Shown here: in pieces, positions 44,870 through 58,483 of the stretch
How the letters are laid out: each line of letters opens with the position of its first letter
How positions within the stretch are numbered: the stretch's first letter is position 1
Assembly (NCBI GenBank): GCA_024760905.1
Contig: CM045745.1
Coordinates: forward strand, 19,452,782 to 19,516,781
DNA: 64,000 nucleotides
DNA from: Plotosus lineatus
Taxonomy: Eukaryota > Chordata > Actinopteri > Siluriformes > Plotosidae
Direction: 5' to 3'
Translations under genes and position numbers: made by a program
The notes under the pieces: generated by a model
Told to the model about the DNA's origin: nothing
The model's input: only the letters and a program-made list of their open reading frames with translations
The model's database searches: none

Positions 44870-45600
44870 CTATAATAAACTGGCCACCCCATGCTGACTT
44901 GTTTTTGTGAACTCCTGTAGCTTGTATAAGAAGCTCAGTGGTTTGTTCTGCAGCTGAAGGAGATTTAAATTGATCTGATCATCTCTGTCCGGGCCACACT
45001 GAACACCCTGGATTTACCGAGGCTGTTTTCTCTGCTCAGTTTTATTTAAAGTCCATAAAACTGACTTCATTTCCCTTTCTGTGCTTTGAGAAGTCTTCAT
45101 CCCAGACAAAATCATACTGCACAAGTTTTCCCATCCTCCCTGGACCTGGGAGTGGTGCATCGACCGTCCAGTCCAACTTTAACTGTAGGCAGATCCATTT
45201 GGACTTCTAGCTTTAAATAATAATAATTGTAGGTTTGGGGTAATTTTGCACTCTTACGCCCAACAAGGCCTGATTTACATTCCCAGAAAAATTCCAACCC
45301 AATTATTTTCCTCAATTGTCCTGTCACGTCCATGTAAACACCCCCAGTCAGATTCTTGCTCCATCTGGTATGGGTCACATGGGACTTTCTAAAACTACAT
45401 TTGTGGTACTTGGCAGATGCCCTCATCCAATAGTGAATTATGTTTCTATCACATTTATACAAAGAGCATTGGTATAGGTCATCCTTGCAGCATAATTCAT
45501 GTATATGTAACACATTTAAATGAAACAAGCATTTATTTTTTAACATAAATGACCATAAAAGGAATAAAACCGCATCAGTTTATTCCATTATTTGCTAGTG
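44870..45600. other. lrch4 intron 1, no further feature recognised
   Basis: No exon-like frame with a leucine-rich repeat (L-x2-L-x-L-x2-N) was found here on the plus strand. Confidence 0.4.
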
Positions 45601-45609
45601 GGGTTAAAC

Positions 45610-46214
45610 CAGTGCTTCTCAATTACTGTATTTTCTGTGGCGCCCCCACTAGGAAGAAAAAAAAAAAACATTGCACGCCTCCGGCCCTCAAGCGACTATA
45701 AGTACAGTAAAAAAGTAGTATTATTTGTCTATAAAATTACTAGCACACCTTTGCATAACATTGTATCTTTATTAACTTAAAAACAAAAAAGAAAAATATA
45801 GTTCCACTTGCAATAAAGAAAAACTTAATTAAAATTGTTTTTAATAAAGATACAATGTTATGCAACTGAGTGTGTACACTAATGTGCCTGAAATAAAAAA
45901 ACACATCATTATTTAAACTCATTTAACTTATTTATGTCGTGATATCTCCATCTCTCTCTCCACATTTCTGTTTGTTTCTGTTAGAAAATTTTCAAAGTTG
46001 TTTATTGAAGGGTTGTTTACTGCGCTTCCTATCGTGTGCTCTTGTGAAAAACCGCTACACCATAGCACGACAATGAGAGCGTCACTGCCAACTATTGGAG
46101 TGGAGGTGCAATTACACTTAATTCTCAGACACAATTCCAGAAAAGCATGTTCACCTGGGTCATATGCGCCCCCCTGGCATCATATTGCGCGCCCCACTAT
46201 TTTGAGAAGCACTG
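45610..46214. mobile_element. Non-autonomous hAT, same family as 19286-20345
   Basis: Left CAGTGCTTCTCAATTACTG and right ATTTTGAGAAGCACTG. Duplication GGTTAAAC / GATTAAAC (7 of 8). Opposite orientation to the other copy and without its retroposon inserts. Confidence 0.87.
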
Positions 46215-46309
46215 GATTAAACACATGGTCAGCAGTTGTTTTTTCCTAGGGTGATGTGACATATTGGACCAAGTTATGAAGTGCAAGTAAACAATCAGAT
46301 CTATGCAAT

Positions 46310-46480
46310 GAGTTCCAAATTGCCTCTAGATATGGCGGCGAGTGTGAACAGTTGTGAGTGTTGGACCTGCAATGACCTGGAGAGCTGTCCAGGGTGTACC
46401 CCTCCCAGAGTCAGCTGAGATGGGTGCCAGGCTCACTGTGACCCTAATAAGGAATAATCAGCTTAGAGAATGGATGGATC
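46310..46480 (+). mobile_element. V-SINE 3' fragment
   Basis: Body CAAATTGCCTCTAGATATGG and tail with GAGAGCTGTCCAGGGTGTAC and CCCTAATAAGGAATAATCAG, ending in ATGGATGG. Confidence 0.72.
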
Positions 46481-46489
46481 TATGCATCA

Positions 46490-48257
46490 AGTGACATTTA
46501 ATGAGATTAAAAAGTGTTCAAGAAGCAACTATGGCTAGCAGTTTTCTTGTGGGGATATTGAAACATCACTGAGGATGAGAGTGTTTCCAGAGACCTGTGT
46601 GTTGGTAGATCCAAAATGTTTAATGCCGCTAATGTTTTGCCAACTCGGATTTGTTGTCTTCAATTGGTTTAGGAAAACAAAATAAATGTTTTCCATGATT
46701 TATTGTTTGTGCAGTTTAGCACTGACTCAGTGATGCAGGTCAGCCAATCCAACCAGTTTGCGTCACTACCCGGCTGGAACAGCTAATGAGGACGGCAACA
46801 TGTCTCTGAGCATGCCCAGTGTTGAATTATTTTGTTTCTAATAATCTTGAAAGTTCTTACGGAGTCTGGGCCCGTCGACAGCGACTCCGCATCTCAGACT
46901 GTGAGAGAGAAGGGCATGGTCAGACATCACTTCAGGGTCTGGGGAAAATTAAAGACAAAATACACTGGGTATAAAGGCCACAATGATCACAATACAGACT
47001 ACTGGATCACTTCTTCCTTTCTACAACCACAGTCATGTGACTGGTTAAAGGAGTTCGCTTTCAGTGTTGCTCATTTTTCTAGGAGGGTGATGTGATAATG
47101 CTGGTTGAAGGATCCTAATGCAAAAACACCCCACACCATGTCAACACTGTTTACTAAGAGCTTCTTTTGACGCAGAAGAGATTGTTGAAACCGGGTTTGA
47201 TGCCTTGGAACCGGCACAAAGTGTGATCTGAAGCACACACATCTGCCACATGTGTGTAGGCCTGCAGTGAAAAAGGAAGTGCTTTCGTAAGACTGCGAAG
47301 TCTTCCTGCTTGAGTACATAAATGTGTACGGATGTGAAAGAGTCAAACATGATGAATCAAACCCGTAAAAGTCTCTGGTGTTCTGTTCTGTGGATCCGGT
47401 GTTAATCGGTAGTACAGTGTTCTGAGTTCATGTCTGTGTTTGTTTATTCCTGTGAGTGTTTCATTTGTGTACCTTTCTGTTAATCTGAATCATGTATATG
47501 ATGCAAAAGCCTAAAATGCACGCACATCCACACCTTTTTTGGGATACAGCATGACTAAGCAACAGTATGGAATGTGTAATCCATTTTTTCCCTCCTTGGA
47601 TTAAACTGTATCCAGACCATGACTAAATGGACTAATGAGTAAAGCATGAACAAGGTTCAGCTTGTCAGGTTTTGTTAGTCTCAGGACCAGCCGTGTTAAA
47701 TATTTAACTATACGCTTTACTGTATCTCTAGCGACAGCGTAAACACTGGTGCTGAGGTTTACACGTTGCTGTAGCAGCGCCACCCACAATCAAGATCAAG
47801 GGGCCACTTTGGGGCGGTTTAGGATCCAAACGTACAGTAATGTAACCCGAGAACGCTTATCAGAACTCGGAGTCCTAATGTATTTCACTGATTTGAGCTG
47901 CTTTTTTATGCATTACTACTTTTGCTTGGTTGGATTAAAAGTAGATGTGTTTTCATTAACCTACTTCATGTTCAGTTTGAAATGGTGAACCAAAAAATGA
48001 TTAACATGTGACAACCTCTTGAATATCACAAATATTTTTACCTTCAGGTGTTTTTTTTAGGCCATCCGATAAAGACACAGTTTTGCAAAAATAATTGAAA
48101 ACGAAAGAGATTTGAGTTAAGTCACATGACGTGGCATGAATGAAGACACAATTGGAAAACGCTGCCTTTTTGAAACATTGAGAAGAAAAAACAAATTTAA
48201 TCACATAACGCCACTTAATAGAAATATTGATCACTCAGATTTGTGTTTGCTTTGTTG

Positions 48258-48291
<34 letters not shown>

Positions 48292-48440
48292 CTTTTTATA
48301 AATAAATAAAGCCTGAGTGATGTTTGGTAGATCCGCGGAGGTAGGTCTTGGATTGCTTGCTACTCATTGGTCAGAAATATAGTGACCAAAGATCTTGAAG
48401 GGATTGTACACATTGCAGAAATCTAATAATCTCAAATAGA
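46490..48440. other. Intron-like stretch without recognised features
   Basis: No family motif in any frame. A poly(T) run at 48260-48291 is the only simple repeat. Confidence 0.4.
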
Positions 48441-48497
48441 GAATATTGGAAAGGAAATTTGGCTAAGCTCAGGTGACCTTCTTTGCCTTTACTCCCC

Positions 48498-48600
48498 AAG
48501 TGGGTTTCCTCTGGGTTCTCTGGTTTCTTCCCACCTCTAGAGACCAAGCTGATTGGTGAATTGGCTGTGTGGTGCAGACACTTGGTGCCCAAATATTTTT
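48498..48600 (+). mobile_element. Short V-SINE core fragment
   Basis: GTGGGTTTCCTCTGGGTTCT followed by CTGGTTTCTTCCCACC matches the V-SINE core. Flanks are not recognisable. Confidence 0.5.
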
Positions 48601-49109
48601 AGTAATTTGTTCTTCAGTTCCATCCCACTTTCAACAAAGGCACTTCAGGCTTTGTTGCTGATCACACTCATCCACCTGCAAATCCCAGAATGAATCTCGC
48701 ATGCGTCAATTAAAATCAACTTGATTCTCTCTGTGTGAAAGTGCTTGTACTTATTTCTTCTTATTCTTCACATGCTTGGAGTTTAGATACACATGGCGTT
48801 GTGTGTCTCCTGAAGTAAATGTGCATAATTCCTCAGCATGGACGTAATTACTGGCTTCTGGTTGGCTTTTGGAAGGTGATTATTAAAAAGGAGCCGTCTT
48901 TTGTGTCCAGTAGTCATGTCCTGCTGGAGTGATTTCACCACTCGTCCTCAGCTGAGCTGGGGCAGAGCAATAATATGGATTGTCTTTGGTGTTTATAAAG
49001 ATGGTTGAAAAAGACTGGAAAGAGCAAGCATGTCCAGCTTGTCTTCGTCTGTTCGGTTTTTCCTCAAAGTTTTCTGATTGTGCATCATGAAGCTAGTGAA
49101 AGTGAGCGT

Positions 49110-49162
49110 GATAATTGTGAGTCAGTCTGGATAAGAGTGTCTACTAAATGCTGTACATGTAA
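49110..49162 (+). mobile_element. SINE-B tail fragment
   Basis: GTCTGGATAAGAGTGTCTAC followed by TAAATGCTGTACATGTAA corresponds to the SINE-B 3' tail. Confidence 0.6.
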
Positions 49163-50346
49163 GACTTTGCCACTGAGATTAGGTTTGGATTCTGGGATAT
49201 TTTAGAGCCTCGTGCAGACCGACTGAAGCCTTTAGACCCACGTGTCTTGTAGCATATACTGCAAGGATGATGGGGCCGTGTTTTTGTTTTTTGACTGAAC
49301 ATGTATACACGTACTGAGACATGCACACGTGCCACTCCCTGTCTCTTGCTCACTCCCTTTTCTCTGCCTTTCTCTCCGTCTCAACTAGCTTCCCCCAGAA
49401 GGTCAGGGGTTCCCATGTATGTGTACGTGTGTGCTTTTCTGGAGAACAAAGCTTTCGTTCATAAGATTCAATCTCTACAGACCCCTGTGGCCTTTGAGGA
49501 AAACCCGGCTGCAATTGGACATTAATAATAAAGCTACTGGGGATTTTTTTTTTTGCTTGCAGCAGCAAGAAATGCTAACCTTGGTGGAGGATGACACAGA
49601 AACACAACTGAAATTTTGTGTGTGTGTGTGTGTGTGTAAGGGGAGGGTCGATAAACATATTTGTGCCTGTCTAGATCTAATATATCAGCCATGCCTTGTG
49701 CATGAGTGTACAGCCTGACACAGTAGAACACTGAGAATATGATGAGAGATGTAGACACACATACTACAGATAATCTCAGCAGCAGATGACTGAGGGGACA
49801 GAAGAGGAGAAGGATCAGATAGGGTTGAAAAGGGTTATATAGTGAAGTGAATGGTGGGCTGCTATCATTTTGTAGTCCCACCCGATCTTAAAGGATCATG
49901 CACAAAGACCCGAAAGTGGTATGTGCGTCAATGCTATTAACTCTCAGCCTTGTTTGTTTTTGTTGAACAATTATTCATACATACAGTAGCAATCAGAAGT
50001 TTTTACATACCCACACTCATTTATATGAATGAGTAGGTGTATCCAAACTTTTGACTGGTCCTATGCATCTTGATCAGTGAGCTGGTTAGGGTTGTAGGGA
50101 GTGGGATGGAGCCTATCCTAGAAACTCTGTGTGCAAAATGGAGTGTAATTCCTGCAAACACATACACCCCTACTGGCAATTTATCTTGATTAAAAGCTAT
50201 TAGCATAGACTGTAACCTGTTTTCCAGCATATTTTTTGCTGGTAGGATGTATTTAGAGAAGATGGTGGAGACTCACTTGAGTTCAGACTAGATCCAAGAA
50301 CTGTGAGGCTGGAACGCACTACCTGCTGTACCAATGCCTCTTTTTA

Positions 50347-50706
50347 TTAATTAATAATTTTTTTAAACTGTTTAATTCTAATTAGGGTCGCGGAGAGGCT
50401 GGTGCCCATCTTGGCCGACTCTGGGTGAGGGCTGGGTACACCCTGGACAGCTCACTAGGCACTCGCAGTTGCAACACTCACACAAACATTCATACTCACA
50501 GTCACATCTCGTGGCAATTTGGAACAGTCAATTAACCTATGGTGCATGTTTTTGGACTGAAAGGAAAAACGGAGGACCCGGAGGAAACCCACGCAACCAC
50601 GGGGAGAACATGAAAACTCCACACAGAAATGCCTGTGCTGGAAATCAATTACAGGACCTTCTTGCTGTGAGGCTGGTGTGTTAAACACTATGCCACTGTG
50701 CCACCC
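50347..50706 (-). mobile_element. Near full-length V-SINE
   Basis: Tail, body, well-conserved core (complement of ACCCGGAGGAAACCCACGCA) and head ending CCACTGTGCCACCC. Flanks TGCCTCTTTTTA / TGCCTCTTTTA at 50335-50346 and 50709-50719 are the probable target duplication. Confidence 0.85.
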
Positions 50707-50786
50707 AGTGCCTCTTTTAATTTCAGTTTACTTTTGGTAAAGCATACTTTAATGTTTAAGTGGGAGTCGGGGATTTGAATACATCT

Positions 50787-51138
50787 GTCTGTCTGTCTTC
50801 CTTTCGGCTTTTTCTCTTTTACTCGGGAGTCGCCACAGCGAGTCATCTGATTCGCACGTTTGATTTGGCATAGGTTTTTACGTCGGATGCCCTTCCTGTC
50901 ACAACCCTTTTAGCAAGGGACAGAAACGCGCTGACGACTTTGCAGCTACTCTTTATGAAAGTCAGCAATGGTTCTTTTACATGCCTCTCACCATAGACCG
51001 TGAGAGACATGGCCCGCCTTTGATAACCCAGTTAGCCTCACTGGGGGGGGGGGACAGTGACAACCTTGTGGAGAGTGGGACTCGAACCCCCAAACTTTGG
51101 ATCAGCGATCCAGCACCCTATACCACTAGACCACCATT
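50787..51138 (-). mobile_element. Full-length SINE-A with tail 1, young
   Basis: Complete minus-strand copy. Perfect 18-bp target duplication GGGGATTTGAATACATCT at 50769-50786 and 51139-51156. Intact A- and B-boxes. Confidence 0.94.
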
Positions 51139-51177
51139 GGGGATTTGAATACATCTCTGTGAAGTTTATACTTTAGC

Positions 51178-51178
<1 letters not shown>

Positions 51179-51208
<30 letters not shown>
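51179..51208. repeat. (TG)n microsatellite
   Basis: TG run. Confidence 0.95.
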
Positions 51209-51210
<2 letters not shown>

Positions 51211-51594
51211 TGAGTGAGGAAAAATAAAAGTGTAAAGAAGTAAAAAAGTAGGATAAATAGATATTTCACATGTCACTCAGAGCCGGTCTGAAATGAAATA
51301 TTCTCTGATACTCTTTTGAGGTGGACAGCTAACAGAAAATCTGCTTCAGAGACGTCTTCAGCAGTGACCCGAGGATCAGTCTTCTTATTAGTATGTTTCT
51401 GTTGTGGTTGTCTTCATAATACTGCACATCAGAACATTCTATTACAAAACATGACCTTTTCATTTTTATAGCCTTTTAACATGCGAGTGTGGCGCAAACG
51501 CTGAGCCTTCCGTGGAATATTACGCCTAGACTTCTAAAGTTATATTCACATCAAAATGCATGTATATTACAGGCTGAGTTAGTTTCGTGGTTAG

Positions 51595-51595
51595 C

Positions 51596-51640
<45 letters not shown>
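51595..51640. repeat. (TG)n microsatellite
   Basis: TG run. Confidence 0.95.
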
Positions 51641-52796
51641 CCTTTTGGATTTTGATGTTGTGTCCTGTTCAGATTAAAGCATGACATTTTTATAAATTTA
51701 CTACTACTACAGATGCTGGACTTCTGAAAAACCACAGTTAGAAATACTAACCACAATTTCTTGGCCAAAGTCTTCAACTTCTTCTTTTCACATAATCAAG
51801 GACATGGTTCTTCATAGGCCCAAATTTTTTACCAAAACACAACTTTACACATTACACAAATAATTTTAATGCAAAATTTTACTACTTTTGTCATACTCGG
51901 GTATTGACCTGTAAACGTTAAAGGAATGTGCACAAAAGTGAAAGTTGCCAAAATAAGCAACGTCCATAATGCCAATGTAAATTCCCAATCGTGAGGGCTT
52001 ACAGAGGTAAACTGAGCTGAACATTTAAGGCTATTTGATGCGATTTAAACAATCGATTACTAAAGATGCCGCTGATTGACAGATGCCACCAAACTCTGAG
52101 TTACCCAAAAATATTTTCAGCCCAAGTTTCACAAGAATAATAACAGGATGTATGGCTTTTTTTTTTTTTTTTTTTGGACACAATCTTTGTGCGTGTGCGC
52201 GTGTGTTTGGTGAGATTTGCTATATGCAGCTATACACAGAGTATATTATGTAAGTTAGTTCATCCTGTGTCTCTGTATTTGCTGGGTGATAATAACAATG
52301 ATGTGGTGTTTTTTTTATTATATAATGAATGGGTTCCATCTGTCCGTTACACTTTAGTTTCCACTTTAGTTTTTAGTTTAGACTCTTACTTGATGCGTGC
52401 TGAATCTGAGGCTTTAAAGCTTGGTCTGCTGGTTCACTACTATGAGTGCTAGGATGAGTTTGTGTGCAAATGACCTCGACTTACTTTTTATGATAACAGA
52501 TGCTAAACTGTACATTAGGTTTCCAGACATTTGCCTGCGGCGTGCTGAAGCTGGGGCCTTCAAACTTGTGAATTAGCTATGTCCATTTTACCTGTTTTTG
52601 CGGTGAACAAGCTCGATCCTGTTCATGCTTGTACTCAAGAACAACTAGAAATTGGAAAAATGCAGGAGGCGAGCATCCCTGTGACATTTTTCAGTGGCAT
52701 TGTCACTTCGTGTTCCCTATGTTTAAGCAGTGTGTACGAGTCGAAAATAGTCCAAACAGCAGAATATTTACATTATTTTAAATATTAATATAAATG

Positions 52797-53474
52797 CAGT
52801 GGTACAAAATTAATCCGTTCTACAAGTGGTTTTGTCACCTGATTTTTTTCGTAAGTTGAGTGGCATTTTACATGTAAAAGGCCTGATTCATTCCAAGGCC
52901 CCCAATACTACCCCCTAAACCTTTTAAAAATTATAAAAGTACTGTATACCTTTTAAGGCCTCCTTCTGCTTCAATATCGTACCGATGGTAGATGGGTTTC
53001 GGCCATATTCCTTTGTGCTATCACTCAACTGCATGCCACAAGCCCGCTTCTTTTCACTCGCACTGGAAATTACTTTCTTGGGGCCCATGATGAATGACGA
53101 AAAATAAAGCTGTAATGAGCACACTCGGAAAAATTCGCGAAACAACGGTAACTCTGTCCTTTACGCGTGTTAGAACTCCGTGACGAACAATGGGTCGAAG
53201 GCACACAAAAAGCATCATGGGTATCATGGAGATGCAGCTCCCTCCTAGCCAATGGGAGGCCAGCGGGGCGAGTGTTGGGAGATAGTCAATGGGAGAGCAA
53301 CTCTATCGCGCCAATTTCAAAAACAAAAGCAGAGCACGCATTGTTTGAATTTTTGAGATGTCGCATTTCGTAACGTGAATTTTTTTCATATCCAGAGACG
53401 GAAACTTTAGGTAAATGCGTTTCATAACCTGGATTTTTTGTATGTTGGGTCTTTCGTAAGGTGAGGTACCACTG
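52797..53474 (-). mobile_element. Tigger/pogo element with transposase N-terminus remnant
   Basis: Termini CAGTGGTAC on the left and, complemented from the right, CAGTGGTACCTCACCTTACG. The right side is followed by TA. The minus frame from 53088 reads MGPKKVISSASEKKRA and YGRNPSTIGTILKQKEAL, the CENP-B-like helix-turn-helix of Tigger/pogo transposases, with an internal deletion. The catalytic domain is absent. Confidence 0.85.
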
Positions 53475-54470
53475 TATTTTAATTACAAATGTGTACAGCC
53501 ATGGACAAATTACGACTATCCAACATCCACGTATGAGTACGACATTCTTTATGCTAACATTGGGACCGAGATAATCATTTCATTAACAGATAATTACAGA
53601 AAAAGATCCTCACTGTTTTCCAGAACTCATTTCCTTTTTTTTTTTTTTTCATTCCAATAAGTTTGATAGCAACTTTGGAAATGAGAATGCCTTTCACTTG
53701 CCAATTCTACTGTCATCTGTACACACAGACCTGTCACAATAGTCAGTCACCCCATGGTATAATTAATGCAAATAATTGTGATCACTTTCGTGACCAATTA
53801 ATTCAATGCCATAATTAATGTGTGTTTATGTATGTACAAACACACACACACACACAAATGCCAAATCCATAGTAAACGAGTGCTCACTGTCCACGCGTGC
53901 TTGCATGCTGTGCCTGCACTTTCATGCAGTTCACCAGTTGGCTAATTGCATGGTAGTGGTGCAATGCAATTAAGTTAAATGGTGATTTTTGGCTGGTGGT
54001 GCCAGGCAGACTGATTTGATAATTTGTGAAACTGCTTCATCTGATATTTCCACACGTGGCATTGTCTTGACTTTGCATAGAATAGTGATTGTTCCGGTGG
54101 GTGACACTTCTGTGAGTGGAAAATGACCAGGCTGGTTTGATTTAACATAGCACGGTTACAGAAACTGCTGATTTTTTAAGCACGAAGGCCCAAAATGCAC
54201 AACCTACCAAACCTTTAGTTGAATGGCATACATCAGCAAAAGACCATGCTGATTTCCTCTACTGTCAGCCAGGAGTCAGTAATTGATGCTATGGCAAACT
54301 GGATAGATGGGAAAAACATGCTCACGGTCTCTTCCTTATCAATATCAGTCAGCTTGTGCCCACTGTATCTACACAGTTTAACACTGTGCTACTTACACAT
54401 GATTGGCTGATTGGGAATTTTGTATGAAAGAGCAGGTATACTTCATGTGTGAATCAAATTCTGGTCAGTT

Positions 54471-54484
<14 letters not shown>

Positions 54485-54551
<67 letters not shown>
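54485..54551. repeat. (TA)n microsatellite
   Basis: TG run turning into a long TA run. Confidence 0.97.
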
Positions 54552-54553
<2 letters not shown>

Positions 54554-54554
54554 C

Positions 54555-54890
54555 AGAGCTAGATCGGTGGCATAGCATAGAAGGTCCTGAGTTTAACTCC
54601 CTGGCTCAGGTGTTTGTGTGATGTTTGCATGTTCCCTCTGTGCTTGTATGGGTTTCCTCTGTGTAGTCTGGATTCCTTCCATGCAATGACATGCACATTA
54701 GGCTAATTGGCTGCCCCAAATTGCCCCTTGGTGTGACTGTGAATGATTGTGTTTGTGTGTCTATCTCCAATGGTCTAGCAAGTTGTTTGGAGTGTGCTCC
54801 ATGTTCACCCAGCGTCTGCTGAGATAAACTGCTGCTTTCCTATGACCCGGCCAGCAGGATTAAGAGGCTTGACAAAGGAGTGATGAGTGT
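54555..54890 (+). mobile_element. V-SINE, diverged
   Basis: Head with CGGTGGCATAGCATAG, core TGATGTTTGCATGTTCCCTC, body CCCCAAATTGCCCCTTGGTG and a degraded tail. Confidence 0.72.
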
Positions 54891-54894
54891 TCAT

Positions 54895-56502
54895 AGCTTA
54901 AAATTTTGTTTGTCTTGCAGCCAGGAAAATTTTAAAAGTCTATCCTTTATGTAATTGTGATGGGGGAGAATTGAGACACTACATGGGAAAATCATGGATA
55001 AGGGTCACAATTCAAAAAATGACTTTAATATTTGATATTAATATAATAGTATTTGAAAGAAGAGATCTGACTGAATAAGACAGGAAAAACAATTTTAATT
55101 ACCTTTTTTAGTTTTTGAGATACATGCATTTGAGTCTCCACATGAGCAGTGAGAAGTTTTTGAGAAGTTTGGAGTCCAATTTTTGTAAAAATTAAAACTG
55201 CTCTTTTTATTTATTTATTTTTTATTTTTTGGAATTTTTCCAAACATTAAACTTGCATTATAATGCCAAAAAACCCCCATGAAAATGTTGGGAAATCACA
55301 TTCAGTTACATTATACACTCAGTTACTACTTGAGAATCATTCAGGTATATGAAAAAGAAGAGGCAGCTTTGCATCTGGTATTGCAGCATTTGCACTGAAA
55401 CAGGCTGCTTTCTCCTCAGCATCACAGAGATCTGCTCTTAAAAAGACTTGAGGACGTATCATATAACCTACAGCCTCGTTAACAGAAACATAGAACGGAT
55501 ATTATGATTAATGAAAATATAAACGCTTGTTGGTCAAATGGTGGTTAGTGCTCCCATTAGGCTAAATTGTCACGAAAGTGGCACAAATTATTTGAGATTG
55601 GCACATGGAATTATTGGCGCTGTGCCAGTAATTTGATCACCTTTTTGTTTTAAGTTCCACAATCTACAACTTGTCTGTAAATCATGTTAGAAAGCTGTTA
55701 ATGTTTGGCATCTATCAGAATTACAGTCACTATCAGAGTTACGACCTAGATCAGTTCCGACCAACCAGTTGTAAATCGGATTGGTCGTAAGTCGGATATC
55801 TAACAGAACACTTACAAGATAAGCTAGTAGAAAAAGAATTCCCCATTCCAAATACGAAACAAATTATAAATCAATATTCTTAGCCTCCATCACTTTACGA
55901 GCCCACAGCACAAAACTATGGCTTGCGACTTATCCATGATCTCCCCCCCCATGCAGCGTCACAGTTGTTTTTGTTTTATTGCCGGAGTGGTGCATGTTTG
56001 ACCTGTTGGGCACCTTTTTCATGACCGCAGACTTGGAATTGATTCCCTTCTCTCCACCCGGCTTAAATGTTGAATCAAGTCATCTTTATCTGATTAAACC
56101 TTTTTTGAAAATTTGTTGTTGCTTTATTTGAAACTGTAAGAAACAACAATAACCACAGAAATTCTCCATGCTGTAGTTTTCAACCTACAGTACCCGCTTC
56201 TTGTGTGTGTGCGTCACAGAGAGTGAGACAGAGAGGGAGTGAGGGAGGTATTGTGCCACTGTGTGTGTGTTCCTTTAACTTGCATGTAAATCTCCAGTAC
56301 ACATATGTGCACAGTCTCAGCTGTCTGTGGCTGCGCCAGCTGCGATGAGTGTATAGTGGTATACGTGTTTGACACGCAGAGTTGCGCAGTGCATTTCTGC
56401 TGCTTCCCCTCACAGTTGCATTTTTTATAGCGCTACCGGATGTGGGCTCTCCCTTTTAAACTTCTGCTTTTTTCTTCTTGTTATATTGTCAAACTTTCCT
56501 CT

Positions 56503-56540
<38 letters not shown>

Positions 56541-57175
56541 GCATAACAGATGTTGTCCAAAATAACCAAAATAAGTTCCAGTTTCAAGACTTTATATATA
56601 ATAGGCCGTATTCGATGTAATAAATGCTACTCCAATACACTCCTCCCCAAATGTTTTTGATCTTGTGTTGAATAACCGCCCATGTGTACTGGGAGCAAAA
56701 TGGTAGATCAAACTTACCAATTTTATTCGATCAGTCTTTGTAACCGTAAAATGAGGCATTGACTGCCTGTAAAAGTGAGTTTACACGGTATTTCAAGACC
56801 CCCTGCCGCTGGGGAATGTCCATAATGTTAATCAGTAACAACACGTTTGTTCCGCCGTGTTTTAAAAAAACAGGAAAAATATTTTGCTGTTCTCTTGGTA
56901 AATGTCCAACAACAGATGAACACTTAGAAACTGCTACAGCAAAACTATGGGATGCTCTGAATGAATGGAGCGATGAGCCAGATATGGCCCGAAGATATGG
57001 ACCAGAAAGTGATGAGTATTTTTCACCTGCTCCTATGATTCTGCACCTATGATTCTCCTGCTCACTAACTTCATAAATTTAAGGACTTTCCTGGACATGT
57101 GCTTTTGTTTATGCTCATGTTGATTGGTTCAACGTGCCATGTGTTGATTGGCTCGATTTTACTTCCTGGAAAATG
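54895..57175. other. Intron-like stretch, one unrecognised open frame
   Basis: Contains TC run 56507-56537. The plus frame 56759-57052 (97 residues, with KCPTTDEHLETATAKLWDAL and DMARRYGPESDEYF) is open and compositionally protein-like, but I recognise no family. It has no clear splice sites and may be a transposon remnant. Near 55735-55800 GTAAATCGGATTGGTCGTAA looks like a Tigger terminus piece. Confidence 0.35.
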
Positions 57176-57227
57176 TTTTAGGGAACAGCCGAAAGGAAAG
57201 GAAGACAGGGAGGGGAAAAGTAAGGGG

Positions 57228-57402
57228 TCTTTTTCTTTTCCTTTTGGCTGCTCCCTTCAGGGGTCGCCACAGCGAATCATCTGTCTCCATTTCACCCCAT
57301 CCTGTGCATCTTCTTCTTTTACACCTACTACTTTCATGTCTTCCTTCACCACATCCATAAATCTTCTCTTTGGTCTTCCTCTAGGCCTTCTGCCTGGCCT
57401 AG
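57228..57402 (-). mobile_element. LINE 3' fragment, same family as 29807-30157
   Basis: The minus strand encodes the GRPKRRFMD-type block and ends with the shared GTGGCGACCCCTGAAGG and AGCCAAAAGG terminus. A 30-bp plus-strand piece of the same terminus (GGGAACAGCCGAAAGG, 57180-57207) lies just to its left, forming a small inverted pair. Confidence 0.75.
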
Positions 57403-57696
57403 ACTTACATGGTTCTTGACTGACGGCGTTTCGACTTTACAATGCTACTAAATATATGTATGTAAGAAAATAGAGAAGGACTTGAAGTTATGCCAGATGG
57501 ACATCTTGAAATACTTCACTTAGGTTGAAAGGCCACTAGAACCCATACCATCACTTGCTAACCCTACCACCTCATAGTTATAGAGTAGTTATTTAGAGAT
57601 TTAGGGGGTATTTAGGGATAAAAATCTGACTTGCGCGGAATTCCAGGTTATGATGCTACATAGGAACGGAACTCGTCCGTAACTCGAGGACCGCCT

Positions 57697-57738
57697 GTGT
57701 GTGTGTGTGTGTGTGTGTGTTTATTTATATATAAATAA

Positions 57739-57774
<36 letters not shown>

Positions 57775-57775
57775 T
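57697..57775. repeat. (TG)n-(TA)n-(CA)n compound microsatellite
   Basis: Self-complementary arrangement of TG, TA and CA runs. Confidence 0.92.
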
Positions 57776-58483
57776 GCTACTCCTCCTCTGTTACGAACCA
57801 CCTCCTGCCTTCCCACGTGACATCTTCGCCGCAGTCGATGATCAGAAGGGTTAGTTGACTTATTCTTGTTTTATTAATTATTATTAATGTTAATGTACAT
57901 GTATTATTATTAAATTATTTATTGTTTTTACATGTTTATCTTTAATATATTAGGTCAAATATACGTGTTTGTGGCAGGTTATATGAGTTTGGGAGGAGGT
58001 TGGAATGGATTAATTTGTTTTCTGTTATTTGTCATTGGAATAATTGTTTCATCTCATGAACTTTCTGAGTTATGAGCCTGCCCTCAGAACGGATTTAATT
58101 CATTAGACAAGGTACCTCATATATAAAATGCTTATAGTGGAACCCTAATTGTTCCATAAACCTGAGGGCATCACTGGTTTTTCTAAGCTGCTCATATTAC
58201 ATGCCTCTGGATACTGATGCTTTTGCAGTTATACCCTAATTACTTAAATCATGCTTCATGTATGTTACTGACCGAGTAACCAATGAATAGCTGTCCATGT
58301 GTTGTCAGTATTCTTCTTTAGAAATATCAAATCTGTTCATAACCTTAACAAATGTGTTCGTTCTTTGTTTCATGTCTTATAACTTTTCCATGACGTGTTT
58401 AAGCATGAGGTGTCTGCATGTTAAAAACTGGACTTGACACTATTTCTGTTTCAGGAGTATTTATACATACATGTTCCTTATCG

